Program-made: the position numbers and the translations under genes | NCBI GenBank assembly: GCA_905234835.1 | Contig: CAJOIZ010000005.1 | Span: forward strand, 1-64,000 | Origin: Paludibacteraceae bacterium | GTDB lineage: Bacteria; Bacteroidota; Bacteroidia; Bacteroidales; Paludibacteraceae | Length of the DNA: 64,000 bases | Direction of reading: 5' to 3' | Shown: in pieces, positions 41,601 to 50,214 of the stretch | How the letters are laid out: each line of letters opens with the position of its first letter | Numbering within the stretch: the stretch's first letter is position 1 | Notes under the pieces: model-generated | Database searches by the model: none | What the model was told of the DNA's origin: nothing | Seen by the model: the letters and a program-made list of their open reading frames with translations, nothing else

Positions 41601-44142
41601 CGCCGCTCTTGGCACACATCAGTGCGCCGACGGCACGACTCAACAGGGTATATGGCGTTTTGCCGAACACCAGTGGGACATAGCCGGTATGGGCTACGGA
41701 CAGACCGACAAGGACAACCACTGCTATATCGGCGGCACGGTACAGAACGGCGACAACCGGAATATCAGCGAAACCTGCGACGGCTGGACAGACCTGTTCG
41801 GCTGGGGAACGAGCGGCTGGAACAGCGGCGCGAAGAACTACAGGCCGTGGAATGAAGGCAAGACCAACAGCAACTACCTGATTGGGGGGAAGGTGGAAAA
41901 CGACATGCGCGGCAAATACAGTTACGCCGACTGGGGCGTATACAACGACATCGTGAACGGCAGCGGAACGGACCGGGCCGGCACCTGGCACACGATGACA
42001 GAAAGCGACTGGGCATACATAGTCCTGCACCGCCCCAATGCCACCGGCCTGTTCGCTCTCGCCACCGTGAACGGCGTGAAGGGGATGATTCTGCTGCCCG
42101 ACAATTGGAATCCCGAAGACAAACCGCATCTTATCACAAGCACCGAGCAGGGCTTCTATGTCGCCAACGACACCATCTACAACGACCAAAGAGGCAGTTT
42201 TGAAACCAACATCCTTTCCGCATGGCAATGGCTGCCGTTTGAAGCGGAAGGGGCGGTGTTCCTGCCGTGCGCGGGACACAGGCACGAAAAGACACTGAAG
42301 AACGTGAACGAATGGGGCGATTACTCACCGTCCACCAACATGGCGAAACGGTACAGGAAAAGCAAGTACGAACTGCCCGTATTCTTCTTCAGCGCCGTAT
42401 CGTGCAAACCAGGCTGTCCTAGCGATGTCCGCTACTGCGGCAAGAGCGTGCGGCTGGTCAGCGACTGTCCGCCGTCATCTTCCCTACCGCCATACAGGAC
42501 AGCAACAACAGCTGCTGCCGAATACCGGACACCGGACACAGACTACTGGACACCCTACACAGATTATCGGCCGGAAGAACCGGACCCATGGATATCCACA
42601 GGCCACAGAACAGCAACAGCCGAACTCTGGGCAGCAGAGCCGGAACGCAGTACACCGAAACCCGAACGCAAAACACCAAAAGAAGACGACCCCGAGGAAG
42701 ACACCTACGTCGAAGAGCCTGCGGACACCGTCTGCTGGCAGTCTTCGTACCGTTTCCATGACTACGACTACCCCCTGCCTTCGGTGACGGTATGCCGCGA
42801 CCGTGACTACGTCGCCTACACCCTTGAGTACTTCGACAAGGACGCCTGCACCCACTATCTCAAGGACATCGCCATCGCCACCACGGAGGGCGGCACGGTC
42901 GAGTTGTACGACACGATCTGCGACGGCACCACCTACGATTTCTTCGGCGAACAATTGACCCATACGGATGTCTATACGCGAACCATCCCCATTGCCCGTG
43001 ACTGCGAGCAGGTCTATATCCTCCATCTGACCGTTCACCCGTCATACAGCGGCATCGAGCAGACGGAGCACATCTGCCCCTCCGGCTCGTTCGTATGGAA
43101 TGGCGCCGAATACACCGACGAAGGCGACTACACTCTCTCGCTCTCATCCGCTAACGGTTGCGACTCCCTTGTCACCCTTCACCTGCGGCATTATCCTTAC
43201 TACGAGCGCCAACTCACCGACACGCTATTAACAGGTCAGACCATCCTGTTTGAGGGAACCGAACTCGCTTCGGCAGGCACCTATTCCGTCACCCTGCCCT
43301 CGGTGGACGGCTGCGACTCCGTCATCACGCTCATGCTGGAGGAGAACGCGGTGCAAGTCCTGTCTGCCACCTGCAATGACCTGTGCTCCGACAAGGAGGA
43401 ACTGCATATCAGTCTCGACTTCACGGGCACGGCCCACAGCGTACGCCTCACCTTCGACTCGGCGGCGCATGTTGCCGGATGGAGAGACACGCTCATCGTG
43501 CTTACCGATGATGGCGACATCGTCCTGCCTGCACGGGGACGTGTCGGTCAGTTCACCTGCACGGCGGAACTGCTCTTCCGCGACACCCAAGCCGCATCCG
43601 TGACCATTCCCTTCACGCTCCCCTACCCTTCAACCGTCCTCAAGCAGCTCTGGGACGATGGCGTAGCGGTCATGAACGCGGACTACAACGGCGGTTACGA
43701 CTTCGTGGCGTTCCAGTGGTACGAGAACGGTGTGCCGCTCGCAGGCGAGACCGCCTCTATCCTCTACCGGCCCTTGATTATGGGTGGCGAGTACAGTGCC
43801 CTCCTCACCGAGTCCAACGGCAGGCAGATGCTCTGCTGTCCGCTGATTGCCACGTCGCGAACGGCCCTCGAAACGCCTGACATCGGCATCACCATTTACC
43901 CCACATTGGCATCTCCATCGGAGACTATCCGTTGCCACGCCGAGCAGCCGGCGGAACTGACTGTTTACGACATCCATGGCAGAACGGTGGACCACTTTAC
44001 CGTTCCCGCAGGCACCGGTGTCTTCTCGGCTCCCGTCGTGCCTGGGCTGTACATGGTGCTCATGCAACCCCTGCATTCAGGACGGGCGGCAACAGTCAAA
44101 TTGATGGTTATTCCTAACGGCAAAACAGCGACCAAACAGTGA
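38683..44142 (+). CDS. giant T9SS-exported repeat protein, probably phase-variable
   Basis: 1819 residues counted from TTG 38683, but the frame is open back to 38581 and encodes a signal peptide before it (KILILWLGWCAGCGLSAQ). The nearest ATGs (38577, 38582) lie before the (CCTA)13 tract and are out of frame. Four modules of about 300 residues follow (from about 55, 343, 647, 953), each opening PFSVSADRQVLFSPGNLQYN-like, with WRFAEHQWD and GWIDLFGWGTSGW; such modules occur in many Bacteroidales surface proteins and look FGE/lectin-like. Then a P/T/E-rich linker (about 1266-1346), beta-rich domains with CDSLVTLHL/CDSVITLML repeats, and a type A T9SS sorting domain at the end (YPTLASPSETI, LTVYDIHGRTV, VPGLYMVLM). 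Confidence 0.85.
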   Translation: MSAQNTLFLPYDATSLTDEQKSSLPERLAYPTDLKNTVGSEVEFVCTQQSDVPHPFSVSHNRQVLFSPGNLQYNAALGTHRCADGSVKPGTWRFAEHQWDYVGDAKNGTVYYNGTKCDNTQVSESYDGWIDLFGWGTSGWESGAAAYQPWAVSTTGTDYQPGGDPGNHLTEDYAYADWAVYNQIGDDPAGTWRTLTTAEWTYVFEQRPGYAFLRGQATVCGVHGYMLLPDDWVAPVGITFTGGIDIGYDVNVYSPEQWEAMEAEGAVFLSASGSRSGTAFGDAAAGNRGAYWSVSGSGNTYAYRMWFRGEGAEVIAADRNYGRPVRPVKDLSPVSPQTDYQPMPFSVAADRQVCFSPGNLQYNAARGSHRCADGSVQPGTWRFAERQWDYVGDAQNGTVYHNETKCSNTDIGETYNGWIDLFGWGTSGWNSGAIEYQPWAISQTSSDYMPGGNANNNLTDDYAYSDWGMYNAVGDDPAGTWRTLTKEEWTYLFRERENADKLFGLGTVNGVKGTIILPDGWVTPLGVTFNASTDKGLSWQETNYANSAEDNYSHNTFTARQWEEQMAANGAVFLPSAGYRYGTTMTKTGEYGSYWSASACETEYISDFNFSELRLCPQYKARRFGGRSVRPVKDVAPPPPPSAYEPKPFSISAGRQVLFSPGNLQYNAALGTHKCADGTTQQGTWRFAEHQWDFVGDAQNGNVYFKGIKCDNALISDTYDGWIDFFGWGTSGWNSGAKEYQPWATGKANDDYITTGYEESDLTGSLAWADWGMYNEINGDTPGTWRSLTKEESYYLLVGRANANQLFGFGTVNNIIGLILLPDEWNAPSEVTFASGSDKGMEWDGNSGLYNSSNDHFADNVYTGVQWQKMENAGAVFLPAAGYRRETTGYSVRESGNYWLASYGIHESAHGACYMNFPSNRLYPERHHYRYNGGSVRLVKDQTPPPPSAYIPQPFSVSADRQILFSSGNLQYNAALGTHQCADGTTQQGIWRFAEHQWDIAGMGYGQTDKDNHCYIGGTVQNGDNRNISETCDGWTDLFGWGTSGWNSGAKNYRPWNEGKTNSNYLIGGKVENDMRGKYSYADWGVYNDIVNGSGTDRAGTWHTMTESDWAYIVLHRPNATGLFALATVNGVKGMILLPDNWNPEDKPHLITSTEQGFYVANDTIYNDQRGSFETNILSAWQWLPFEAEGAVFLPCAGHRHEKTLKNVNEWGDYSPSTNMAKRYRKSKYELPVFFFSAVSCKPGCPSDVRYCGKSVRLVSDCPPSSSLPPYRTATTAAAEYRTPDTDYWTPYTDYRPEEPDPWISTGHRTATAELWAAEPERSTPKPERKTPKEDDPEEDTYVEEPADTVCWQSSYRFHDYDYPLPSVTVCRDRDYVAYTLEYFDKDACTHYLKDIAIATTEGGTVELYDTICDGTTYDFFGEQLTHTDVYTRTIPIARDCEQVYILHLTVHPSYSGIEQTEHICPSGSFVWNGAEYTDEGDYTLSLSSANGCDSLVTLHLRHYPYYERQLTDTLLTGQTILFEGTELASAGTYSVTLPSVDGCDSVITLMLEENAVQVLSATCNDLCSDKEELHISLDFTGTAHSVRLTFDSAAHVAGWRDTLIVLTDDGDIVLPARGRVGQFTCTAELLFRDTQAASVTIPFTLPYPSTVLKQLWDDGVAVMNADYNGGYDFVAFQWYENGVPLAGETASILYRPLIMGGEYSALLTESNGRQMLCCPLIATSRTALETPDIGITIYPTLASPSETIRCHAEQPAELTVYDIHGRTVDHFTVPAGTGVFSAPVVPGLYMVLMQPLHSGRAATVKLMVIPNGKTATKQ

Positions 44143-44234
44143 CCAAACAGCAAGCAACTACGGCAACGACACGGCAACGACACGATAGATACACGATAGA
44201 TACACGATAGATATACGATAGATAAACGATACAT
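44127..44234 (+). repeat. drifting 11-bp tandem array
   Basis: A run with constant 11-nt period whose unit changes along it: AGTGACCAAAC-type units overlapping the last codons of the giant gene, then GGCAACGACAC twice (44162-44183), then ACACGATAGAT three times, ATACGATAGAT and AAACGATACAT (44180-44234). The rest of the gap (44235-44420) shows no gene. Confidence 0.8.
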
Positions 44235-44420
44235 TAAACAGACCTTACCGAAGGAACAAACTTATCTCAAACAACGATGGCACAATCAGAACCGGCTCTT
44301 CCTTTTGACAATTTCAATGGCAGACTCTCTCCGACAGGTTCTATTGCACGCTCAGTGGCTTCATTATCGCTTCGTTGTCAGCACAGTTGAAGGTGCCCGA
44401 ATAGAATTTTTGGCAGCCTA

Positions 44421-44451
44421 TTGTGCATCTTGAAGGATTTTGTTACTTTTG
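44421..44451 (+). promoter_or_regulatory. promoter of the C69 dipeptidase
   Basis: TTG (44421-44423), 20-nt spacer, TACTTTTG (44444-44451). The ATG at 44522 is about 65 nt downstream of the likely transcription start, so the in-frame ATG/other starts at 44423-44471 are excluded or less likely. Confidence 0.75.
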
Positions 44452-44521
44452 CGGCGATTTTCTTTCGGCAATGACTACAAATAAACATTTGATACGTATT
44501 AACCATATTTTTTCCACCACT

Positions 44522-46198
44522 ATGAGAAAAGCATTCTTCTTAGCGGGCATCTTTGCTATGCTTGCGTTGGGTAGTGCCTTTGCCTGCACCAATTTCATGG
44601 CGGGCAAGGCGGCTACGGCGGATGGCAGCACACTTATCAGTTATGCTGCCGACAGTTATTCATTTTACGGCTATCTCCATTACCGTGCGGCAGCCGACCA
44701 TCCGGCTGGCTCCATGCGTAAGGTCATCTGCTGGGACGATGGCAAACCCCTGATGGAAATTCCCGAAATCCCACACACGTACACTGTTGTGGGCAACACC
44801 AACGAACACCAGGTCACTATCGGTGAGACGACGTGGGGCGGACGCAACATGGCGGACACTGTCGGCATTGACTACGGCAGCCTTATCTACATCGCACTTG
44901 AGCGCAGCAAAACAGCACGCGAAGCCATCCATTGGATTACCTCACTCGCTTCCGAATACGGTTATGTCAGCGGAGGTGAGAGTTTCTCTATCGGAGACCC
45001 CAACGAGGTTTGGATTATGGAGATGACCGGCAAGGGCAAAGGACGCAAAGGTGTTGTTTGGGCGGCGGCACGCATTCCCGATGACTGCATCTCAGGTCAT
45101 GCCAACCAGGCACGTATAACCTATCTGCCTGTCAAAGGCGCTAAGAAGAAAGGTGACATCTATACATCCAAAGACGGGCAATGGATGTGGCACAAGGATG
45201 TTATCCAAGTGGCACGCGATAGCAGCTTCTTCTCGGGCACTGACGAAGAGTTTCAGTTCAACCATGCGTATAATCCCTTCGATTTCACCGGATTGTATGT
45301 ATGCGAAGCACGTGTATGGAGCGTATTCCGCAAGTTCGCTGACGATATGGACCGTTACCTTGGTTATGCCGCAGGCAAGGTCTATCTCGCTACCGACGGC
45401 CGCGAAGCCGGTGAACCCATGCCTCTTTGGGTTAAGCCTAACCACAAGATTACTGTGCAGGAGTTTAAGGACGCTATGCGTGACCAATTTGAAGGAACCG
45501 AACTCGACATCACGAAGGGCATTGATGCCGGTCCTTACCACAGCAAACTGCGTTACGGTGGACTTGGCTTCAAGCAGGACAGCACTCAGTATTGGTTCGA
45601 GCGTCCCGTGGCTACACAGCAGACTGCGTGGTCCTATGTCAGCCAGATGCGCGGATACGAGAGTGCCAAGGCGGGAGGTATCTTCTGGTTCGGTCTGGAC
45701 GATGCTGCCACCAACCTCTATGTGCCCCTTTATAATACCATCAATCAGGCGCCCGATTGTATGCGCGAAGGCAATGGCGACCTTTATACCTATTCGCCTA
45801 CATCTGCTTGGTGGGCATACAACCGCGTCGCTAACTGGGCTTATCCCCGTTACTCACTCATGCTCCCCGACATAAAGAAGGTGCAGAAAACGTGGGAGGA
45901 CAAGTTCAATAGCCAAGTCGAAGCCATAGACAAGGCGGTCGCTGACATGACCGAAGCCGAACGACGCGAGTTCTTGACCAATTATTCCTGCCGGCAGGCG
46001 GACGAATCGACAGCTGCTTGGAACGAACTGTTCACCTACCTGACGGTTAAGTTCATTGACGGCAACGTACGCAAGGAGGAGAACGGACAGTTCAAGCGCA
46101 ACGAGTGGGGCGAACCCGTAGGACCGCAACGCGTTGGCTATCCTACTGAGTTCCAGAACCTCTTCAAGCACCAACTCTATCACGAAAAAGCCCAATAA
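44522..46198 (+). CDS. C69-family dipeptidase, exported
   Basis: 558 residues from ATG 44522 (MRKAFFLAGIFAMLALGSAF). The signal peptide ends right before Cys20 (AFACTNFMAGK), and in family C69 (dipeptidase A type) this Cys becomes the N-terminal nucleophile after cleavage, so export and activation are coupled. ADGSTLISYAADS and TTWGGRNMAD are family blocks, as are GESFSIGDPNEVWIMEMTGK and SAWWAYNRVANWAYPRY. It likely degrades dipeptides in the periplasm or outside. Own promoter upstream. The next gene, pepD, is another peptidase, which fits amino-acid scavenging. Confidence 0.9.
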   Translation: MRKAFFLAGIFAMLALGSAFACTNFMAGKAATADGSTLISYAADSYSFYGYLHYRAAADHPAGSMRKVICWDDGKPLMEIPEIPHTYTVVGNTNEHQVTIGETTWGGRNMADTVGIDYGSLIYIALERSKTAREAIHWITSLASEYGYVSGGESFSIGDPNEVWIMEMTGKGKGRKGVVWAAARIPDDCISGHANQARITYLPVKGAKKKGDIYTSKDGQWMWHKDVIQVARDSSFFSGTDEEFQFNHAYNPFDFTGLYVCEARVWSVFRKFADDMDRYLGYAAGKVYLATDGREAGEPMPLWVKPNHKITVQEFKDAMRDQFEGTELDITKGIDAGPYHSKLRYGGLGFKQDSTQYWFERPVATQQTAWSYVSQMRGYESAKAGGIFWFGLDDAATNLYVPLYNTINQAPDCMREGNGDLYTYSPTSAWWAYNRVANWAYPRYSLMLPDIKKVQKTWEDKFNSQVEAIDKAVADMTEAERREFLTNYSCRQADESTAAWNELFTYLTVKFIDGNVRKEENGQFKRNEWGEPVGPQRVGYPTEFQNLFKHQLYHEKAQ

Positions 46199-46213
46199 AC
46201 TCCCAAATCCTAA

Positions 46214-46265
46214 ACAAAAATTTGAAATTTGAAATTTGAAATTTGAAATTATAAATCATAAACTA
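46214..46265 (+). repeat. heptameric repeat before pepD
   Basis: AAATTTGAAATTTGAAATTT continues as GAAATTTGAAATTATAAATC and ends ATAAACTACC at the pepD ATG: four to five clean TTTGAAA heptamers. Confidence 0.8.
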
Positions 46266-46267
46266 CC

Positions 46268-47710
46268 ATGAATAACTTACAACCACAAGAAGTATTCGCC
46301 ATCTTTGACGAAATACGCAAAGTGCCCCGTCCCAGCAAGCACGAGGAGCAGATTTCAGCATGGCTTGTACGTTTCGCTCAAGAGCGCGGAATTGACCACA
46401 CTGTGGACGATGCCATGAACGTTATTATGCGTGTACCGGCCACTGCCGGTTACGAAAACAAACCCGGCATTATCTTGCAGGCGCACATGGATATGGTCTG
46501 CGAGAAGAACGGAGATGTGGAGCACGACTTCACCAAAGACCCTATCGATACCTATGTGGACGGCGACTGGCTCAAAGCACGTGGCACGACACTCGGTGGT
46601 GATGACGGTATAGGAGTGGCTATGGCACTGGCAGCACTCACTTCAAAAACCTTGAAGCACCCCGCATTGGAGTGTCTCTTCACCGTGGACGAGGAAACGG
46701 GACTGACGGGCGCAAACAAACTGAAAGACGGATGTCTCAATGGCCGTATGCTCATCAACCTCGACTCTGAGGATGACGGACAGATATTCATCGGCTGCGC
46801 CGGAGGTATTGACACGCTCGCCAAGATGCACTATACGCCCGCTACCATCGACACCAAAGACCTCTTTGCCGCACGTATCAGCGTCAAGGGACTCATGGGT
46901 GGACATTCAGGTGACGACATCAACAAAGGACGTGGCAATGCCAATATCATTATTGTACGCTTCTTGTACGAGATGATGAACACAAACGGCTTCCAGCTTG
47001 CGGCTGTCAATGGTGGAAACCTGCGCAACGCTATCGCACGCGAAGCTGAAGCGGTATTCACCGTTAGCATGAGCGAAAAGGAGAACCTGCGTATCCGCTT
47101 CAATGAGTATGTTGCTGCCATCGAAGGCGAACTCCTTGACCTCGAAAAGGATATGCACTTCGAACTGGAAAGCACCGATATGCCTTCCGCTTTCATACCC
47201 GCTGAGCAAGCCAAACGACTCATTCGCACATTGATGGCTTGCCCCCACGGCGTAGTGGAAATGTCCCGTGATATGCCCGGACTGGTACAGACGTCCACCA
47301 ACCTCGCATCTGTCAAGATGCGCGAAGGATACGTAGAGATTAACACCTCGCAACGCTCCTCTGTGGAGAGCCAGAAGCACTATATCAAGGACAAAGTCGA
47401 ATGTGCTCTCTCGGCGGTATGCGACGAGATAACACACGGTGACGGATATCCCGGATGGAAACCCAATGTTCATTCGCCGCTGATGGAAGTGGTTAAGAAA
47501 GCCTATGTGGACTTGTTCAATGCCGAACCGAAAGTTTTGGCTATCCACGCCGGTCTCGAGTGCGGACTCTTCTTGGAGAAGTACCCCTATCTGGATATGG
47601 TAAGCATTGGCCCGCAGATGTACGGTGTCCACTCGCCGCAAGAGCGTCTGAGTATAGCTTCCACAGGTAGATGCTGGAAATGGCTTTGCCGTACACTTGA
47701 AAGCCTCTGA
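46268..47710 (+). CDS. pepD: aminoacyl-histidine dipeptidase (M20C, PepD)
   Basis: 480 residues, typical of PepD. Di-zinc M20 peptidase cleaving Xaa-His and related dipeptides in the cytosol. Metal and catalytic motifs: LQAHMDMVCEK (about 76-86), GGDDGIGVAMALA (about 114-126) with the bridging Asp, TVDEETGLTGA (about 143-153) with the Glu pair, and INLDSEDDGQIFIG. The lid/dimer domain (about 190-385) includes KGLMGGHSGDDI. The stop overlaps the next ATG by one base (TGATG), so DUF456 is coupled. Confidence 0.94.
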   Translation: MNNLQPQEVFAIFDEIRKVPRPSKHEEQISAWLVRFAQERGIDHTVDDAMNVIMRVPATAGYENKPGIILQAHMDMVCEKNGDVEHDFTKDPIDTYVDGDWLKARGTTLGGDDGIGVAMALAALTSKTLKHPALECLFTVDEETGLTGANKLKDGCLNGRMLINLDSEDDGQIFIGCAGGIDTLAKMHYTPATIDTKDLFAARISVKGLMGGHSGDDINKGRGNANIIIVRFLYEMMNTNGFQLAAVNGGNLRNAIAREAEAVFTVSMSEKENLRIRFNEYVAAIEGELLDLEKDMHFELESTDMPSAFIPAEQAKRLIRTLMACPHGVVEMSRDMPGLVQTSTNLASVKMREGYVEINTSQRSSVESQKHYIKDKVECALSAVCDEITHGDGYPGWKPNVHSPLMEVVKKAYVDLFNAEPKVLAIHAGLECGLFLEKYPYLDMVSIGPQMYGVHSPQERLSIASTGRCWKWLCRTLESL

Positions 47711-48183
47711 TGAACACGTTCCTTGTCATACTGGCATTCGTATGCCTGGTATTAGGATTGATAGGCTGCGTGATGCCCGCACTTCCGGGTACCCCGTTGT
47801 CTTTCATAGGACTGCTGATCTTGCATTTTACCGATGCTGCTGAGTTCAGCAGTGCCTTCCTATGGACATGGGCAGGCATTGCTGTGCTCTTGCAAGTCCT
47901 TGACTTCTTTATTCCCGCGTGGGGGACGAAGCGCTACGGAGGTAGCAGATACGGGGTCTGGGGTACTACCATTGGCTTGGTTATAGGATTCTTCTTCGCT
48001 CCGTGGGGTATAGTTGTAGGTCCCTTTCTCGGTGCTTTGGTAGCCGAATTGATTGGAGGTAAGCGTTCCGAGGAGGCACTTAGAGCAGCATGGGGCAGTT
48101 TCGTAGGTTTCCTCATTGATACCCTCCTCAAAGTCATCTGCTGCTCTATGATGCTCTTCTATGCACTCAAAGCGGTATTATAA
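47710..48183 (+). CDS. DUF456 small membrane protein
   Basis: 157 residues, nearly all hydrophobic: about five transmembrane stretches (2-22 with GLIGCVMPALPGTPLSFIG, then helices near 50-70, 75-100 and 130-155) and glycine-rich hairpins (GKRSEEALRAAWGSFVGFL). This is the DUF456 pattern, inner-membrane proteins of unknown function with a Gly-zipper-like repeat. Translationally coupled to pepD and 13 nt before the YbaK-like gene start. Confidence 0.8.
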   Translation: MNTFLVILAFVCLVLGLIGCVMPALPGTPLSFIGLLILHFTDAAEFSSAFLWTWAGIAVLLQVLDFFIPAWGTKRYGGSRYGVWGTTIGLVIGFFFAPWGIVVGPFLGALVAELIGGKRSEEALRAAWGSFVGFLIDTLLKVICCSMMLFYALKAVL

Positions 48184-48196
48184 ACAACTGACTGAT

Positions 48197-48730
48197 ATGG
48201 AAATCATTTCCGAAAGACAGGAGAAAGTGCTCCGATACTTGGAGGAACACAATATCCCCTACTCTACGTACAATCACCCCGAAGGAAAGACCATTGAGGA
48301 AGCCAAAAGGTGGTGGCATGATGACGGCAGTGTGCACTGCAAGAACATCTTTATGCGCAACCATAAAGGCAATCAGCATTACCTTATCTGCTTCCCATGC
48401 GACTACGACCTCGCTATCCACGATATTGAGCACTGGCTCAAGGACGTGCTTGTTTCGCAGGGACTCCCTGCACCCGGCAAGCTCTCTTTCGCCTCACCCG
48501 AACGGATGATGCGCTACCTCGGACTCGAACCCGGGAGCGTCAGTCCCTTTGGACTGATTAACGACACGGAGCACCATGTCATTCTCTTCCTTGACAGCCG
48601 ACTTAAGGACGCTACTTCACTCAGTTTCCATCCCAATGACTGTCGCGGAACGGTAGTCATATCGCAGGAAGCGTTTCAGCAGTTCCTCGCTACGGTGGGC
48701 AACAAGACGGAGTATATCCTAACGACCTGA
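48197..48730 (+). CDS. YbaK/ProX-type aminoacyl-tRNA deacylase
   Basis: 178 residues from ATG 48197 (MEIISERQEKVLRYLEEHNI); the frame to 48161 overlaps DUF456 and is not needed. Free-standing editing domain of the prolyl-tRNA synthetase INS superfamily: TYNHPEG (about 24-30), HCKNIFMRNHKGNQHYL (about 47-63) with the conserved Lys and NxK-type loop, LSFASPERMMRYLGLEPGSV and SPFGLIND (about 100-127), FLDSRL. It most likely hydrolyses Ala-tRNA(Pro) or Cys-tRNA(Pro). Part of the pepD operon; MATE follows 6 nt after the stop. Confidence 0.88.
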   Translation: MEIISERQEKVLRYLEEHNIPYSTYNHPEGKTIEEAKRWWHDDGSVHCKNIFMRNHKGNQHYLICFPCDYDLAIHDIEHWLKDVLVSQGLPAPGKLSFASPERMMRYLGLEPGSVSPFGLINDTEHHVILFLDSRLKDATSLSFHPNDCRGTVVISQEAFQQFLATVGNKTEYILTT

Positions 48731-48736
48731 TAGGGA

Positions 48737-50110
48737 ATGTCCTTCCGTGAGTATCTGCCATATTACCGACGCAATCTGAAAGTTGCGCTGCCCGTTATGC
48801 TTACCCATGCGGGAGCGTCACTGGTCGGATTGGTGGACACAATGATGGTTGGACACTACTCTACCACTGCCCTTGCCGCAGTCTCCCTTTCCAACGCCAT
48901 TTTCTTTACCGTAATGGTCTTTGCGATGGGAGCACTGATGGGACTTACCCCGCTTGTCAGTCAGCAAGTGGGACATAAAGCTTCGCCCGAAGCGGACGGC
49001 AATGAGGACAACCGCATAGCCCACTTGTTTCGTGCATCGGTCATCCTCACGCTTATTCTGACCGTACTGACCGTCGTGCCCCTTGCGGCGATGATTCCTT
49101 TCCTCGGTTCGCTCGGACAGGACCCCGAAGTAGTGGAGGATGCACGCTTGTACTACTTGCTTATTGTCCTCTCCCTCATTCCTTTTCTCTTTTTCTGCAC
49201 CGAAAAGCAGTTCTTGGAAGGCTTGGGCAATACCACAGTGGCAATGATTATATCCATTGTCATGAACCTCCTGAATGTTGCACTCAACTACGTCCTTATC
49301 TACGGTCATATCGGACTGCCCGCTATGGGTGCCACCGGTGCAGGGATAGCTACGCTTGTCTCACGCTCACTCCTACCCATCTTCTTCTTCGCCTTTATCT
49401 GTGGAAGAAAGAAGTGGAGATGGTACTTGCGCGATTACAGCGGACTGCCCCTACGACCCGCACTCAAAGAGTTGTGGAAAGTGGGAGCACCCATTGGGAT
49501 GCAGACATGGATTGAGACCTTCGTCTTCACCCTCACTACTGTTATTGTAGGTTGGCTCGGCAAGGAATCTATTGCCGCGCACCAGATTGCCACACAGATT
49601 GCTGACCTCACCTTTATGCTTGCCGTAGGAGTGGGAAGCGCTACCACTATCCGTGTCGCTTACCAACTGGGCAAAGGCGATCTCTATGCCGTACGGATGG
49701 CGAGCAACGCCAGTATTCATCTCGTCCTTCTTATGAACACAATCGGAGCGTTACTGATGATTTGCCTTCGGCGGCAGATTCCCTTGCTCTTCACGGAGGA
49801 CGAGGCGGTTATTGATATAGCGGCGATGCTCATTCTCTGTGCAGGATTCTTCCAGTACGCCGACGGAATGCAGTGCGTAGGGGCGGCTATGTTGCGCGGC
49901 TTGACCGATGTACGCCGGCCGATGGTCTATGCCTTCATAGCCTATATAGTTATCTCGCTGCCGGTAGGGCTTGTCTGCACCTTCACATTGGGAATGGGTG
50001 CGGTTGGTATGTGGATAGGCTTTATTGTGGCTCTCTCTGTCGCAGCCATACTCTTCCACACCCGTTTCCGTCGCCTGCTTGCTTCCTCTCTTTTGCCTCC
50101 AAACGCCTAA
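48737..50110 (+). CDS. MATE-family multidrug/metabolite efflux protein
   Basis: 457 residues with about 12 hydrophobic helices in two similar halves. MATE blocks: LPVMLTHAGASLVGLVDTMM near 18-37, ALMGLTPLVSQQVG, QFLEGLGNTTVAM (about 157-169) and in the second half WKVGAPIGMQTWIETFVFTL. Expected to be an Na+ or H+-coupled antiporter in the inner membrane (NorM-like). Substrate unknown. It ends the pepD-DUF456-YbaK-MATE operon; the next gene has its own promoter. Confidence 0.92.
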   Translation: MSFREYLPYYRRNLKVALPVMLTHAGASLVGLVDTMMVGHYSTTALAAVSLSNAIFFTVMVFAMGALMGLTPLVSQQVGHKASPEADGNEDNRIAHLFRASVILTLILTVLTVVPLAAMIPFLGSLGQDPEVVEDARLYYLLIVLSLIPFLFFCTEKQFLEGLGNTTVAMIISIVMNLLNVALNYVLIYGHIGLPAMGATGAGIATLVSRSLLPIFFFAFICGRKKWRWYLRDYSGLPLRPALKELWKVGAPIGMQTWIETFVFTLTTVIVGWLGKESIAAHQIATQIADLTFMLAVGVGSATTIRVAYQLGKGDLYAVRMASNASIHLVLLMNTIGALLMICLRRQIPLLFTEDEAVIDIAAMLILCAGFFQYADGMQCVGAAMLRGLTDVRRPMVYAFIAYIVISLPVGLVCTFTLGMGAVGMWIGFIVALSVAAILFHTRFRRLLASSLLPPNA

Positions 50111-50132
50111 TCACTCATTGAGAGATAAATTA

Positions 50133-50165
50133 TTTTGCACAAATCAGAAAAATATAGCACCTTTG
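50133..50165 (+). promoter_or_regulatory. promoter of the BspA-like gene
   Basis: TTTTG (50133-50137), 20-nt spacer, CACCTTTG (50158-50165), one mismatch to TAnnTTTG. The ATG at 50215 is about 45 nt after the likely start. Confidence 0.55.
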
Positions 50166-50214
50166 CGGCGACTAAAAAAAACGAACAATACAAGAATACA
50201 AATCAACAAACAAT

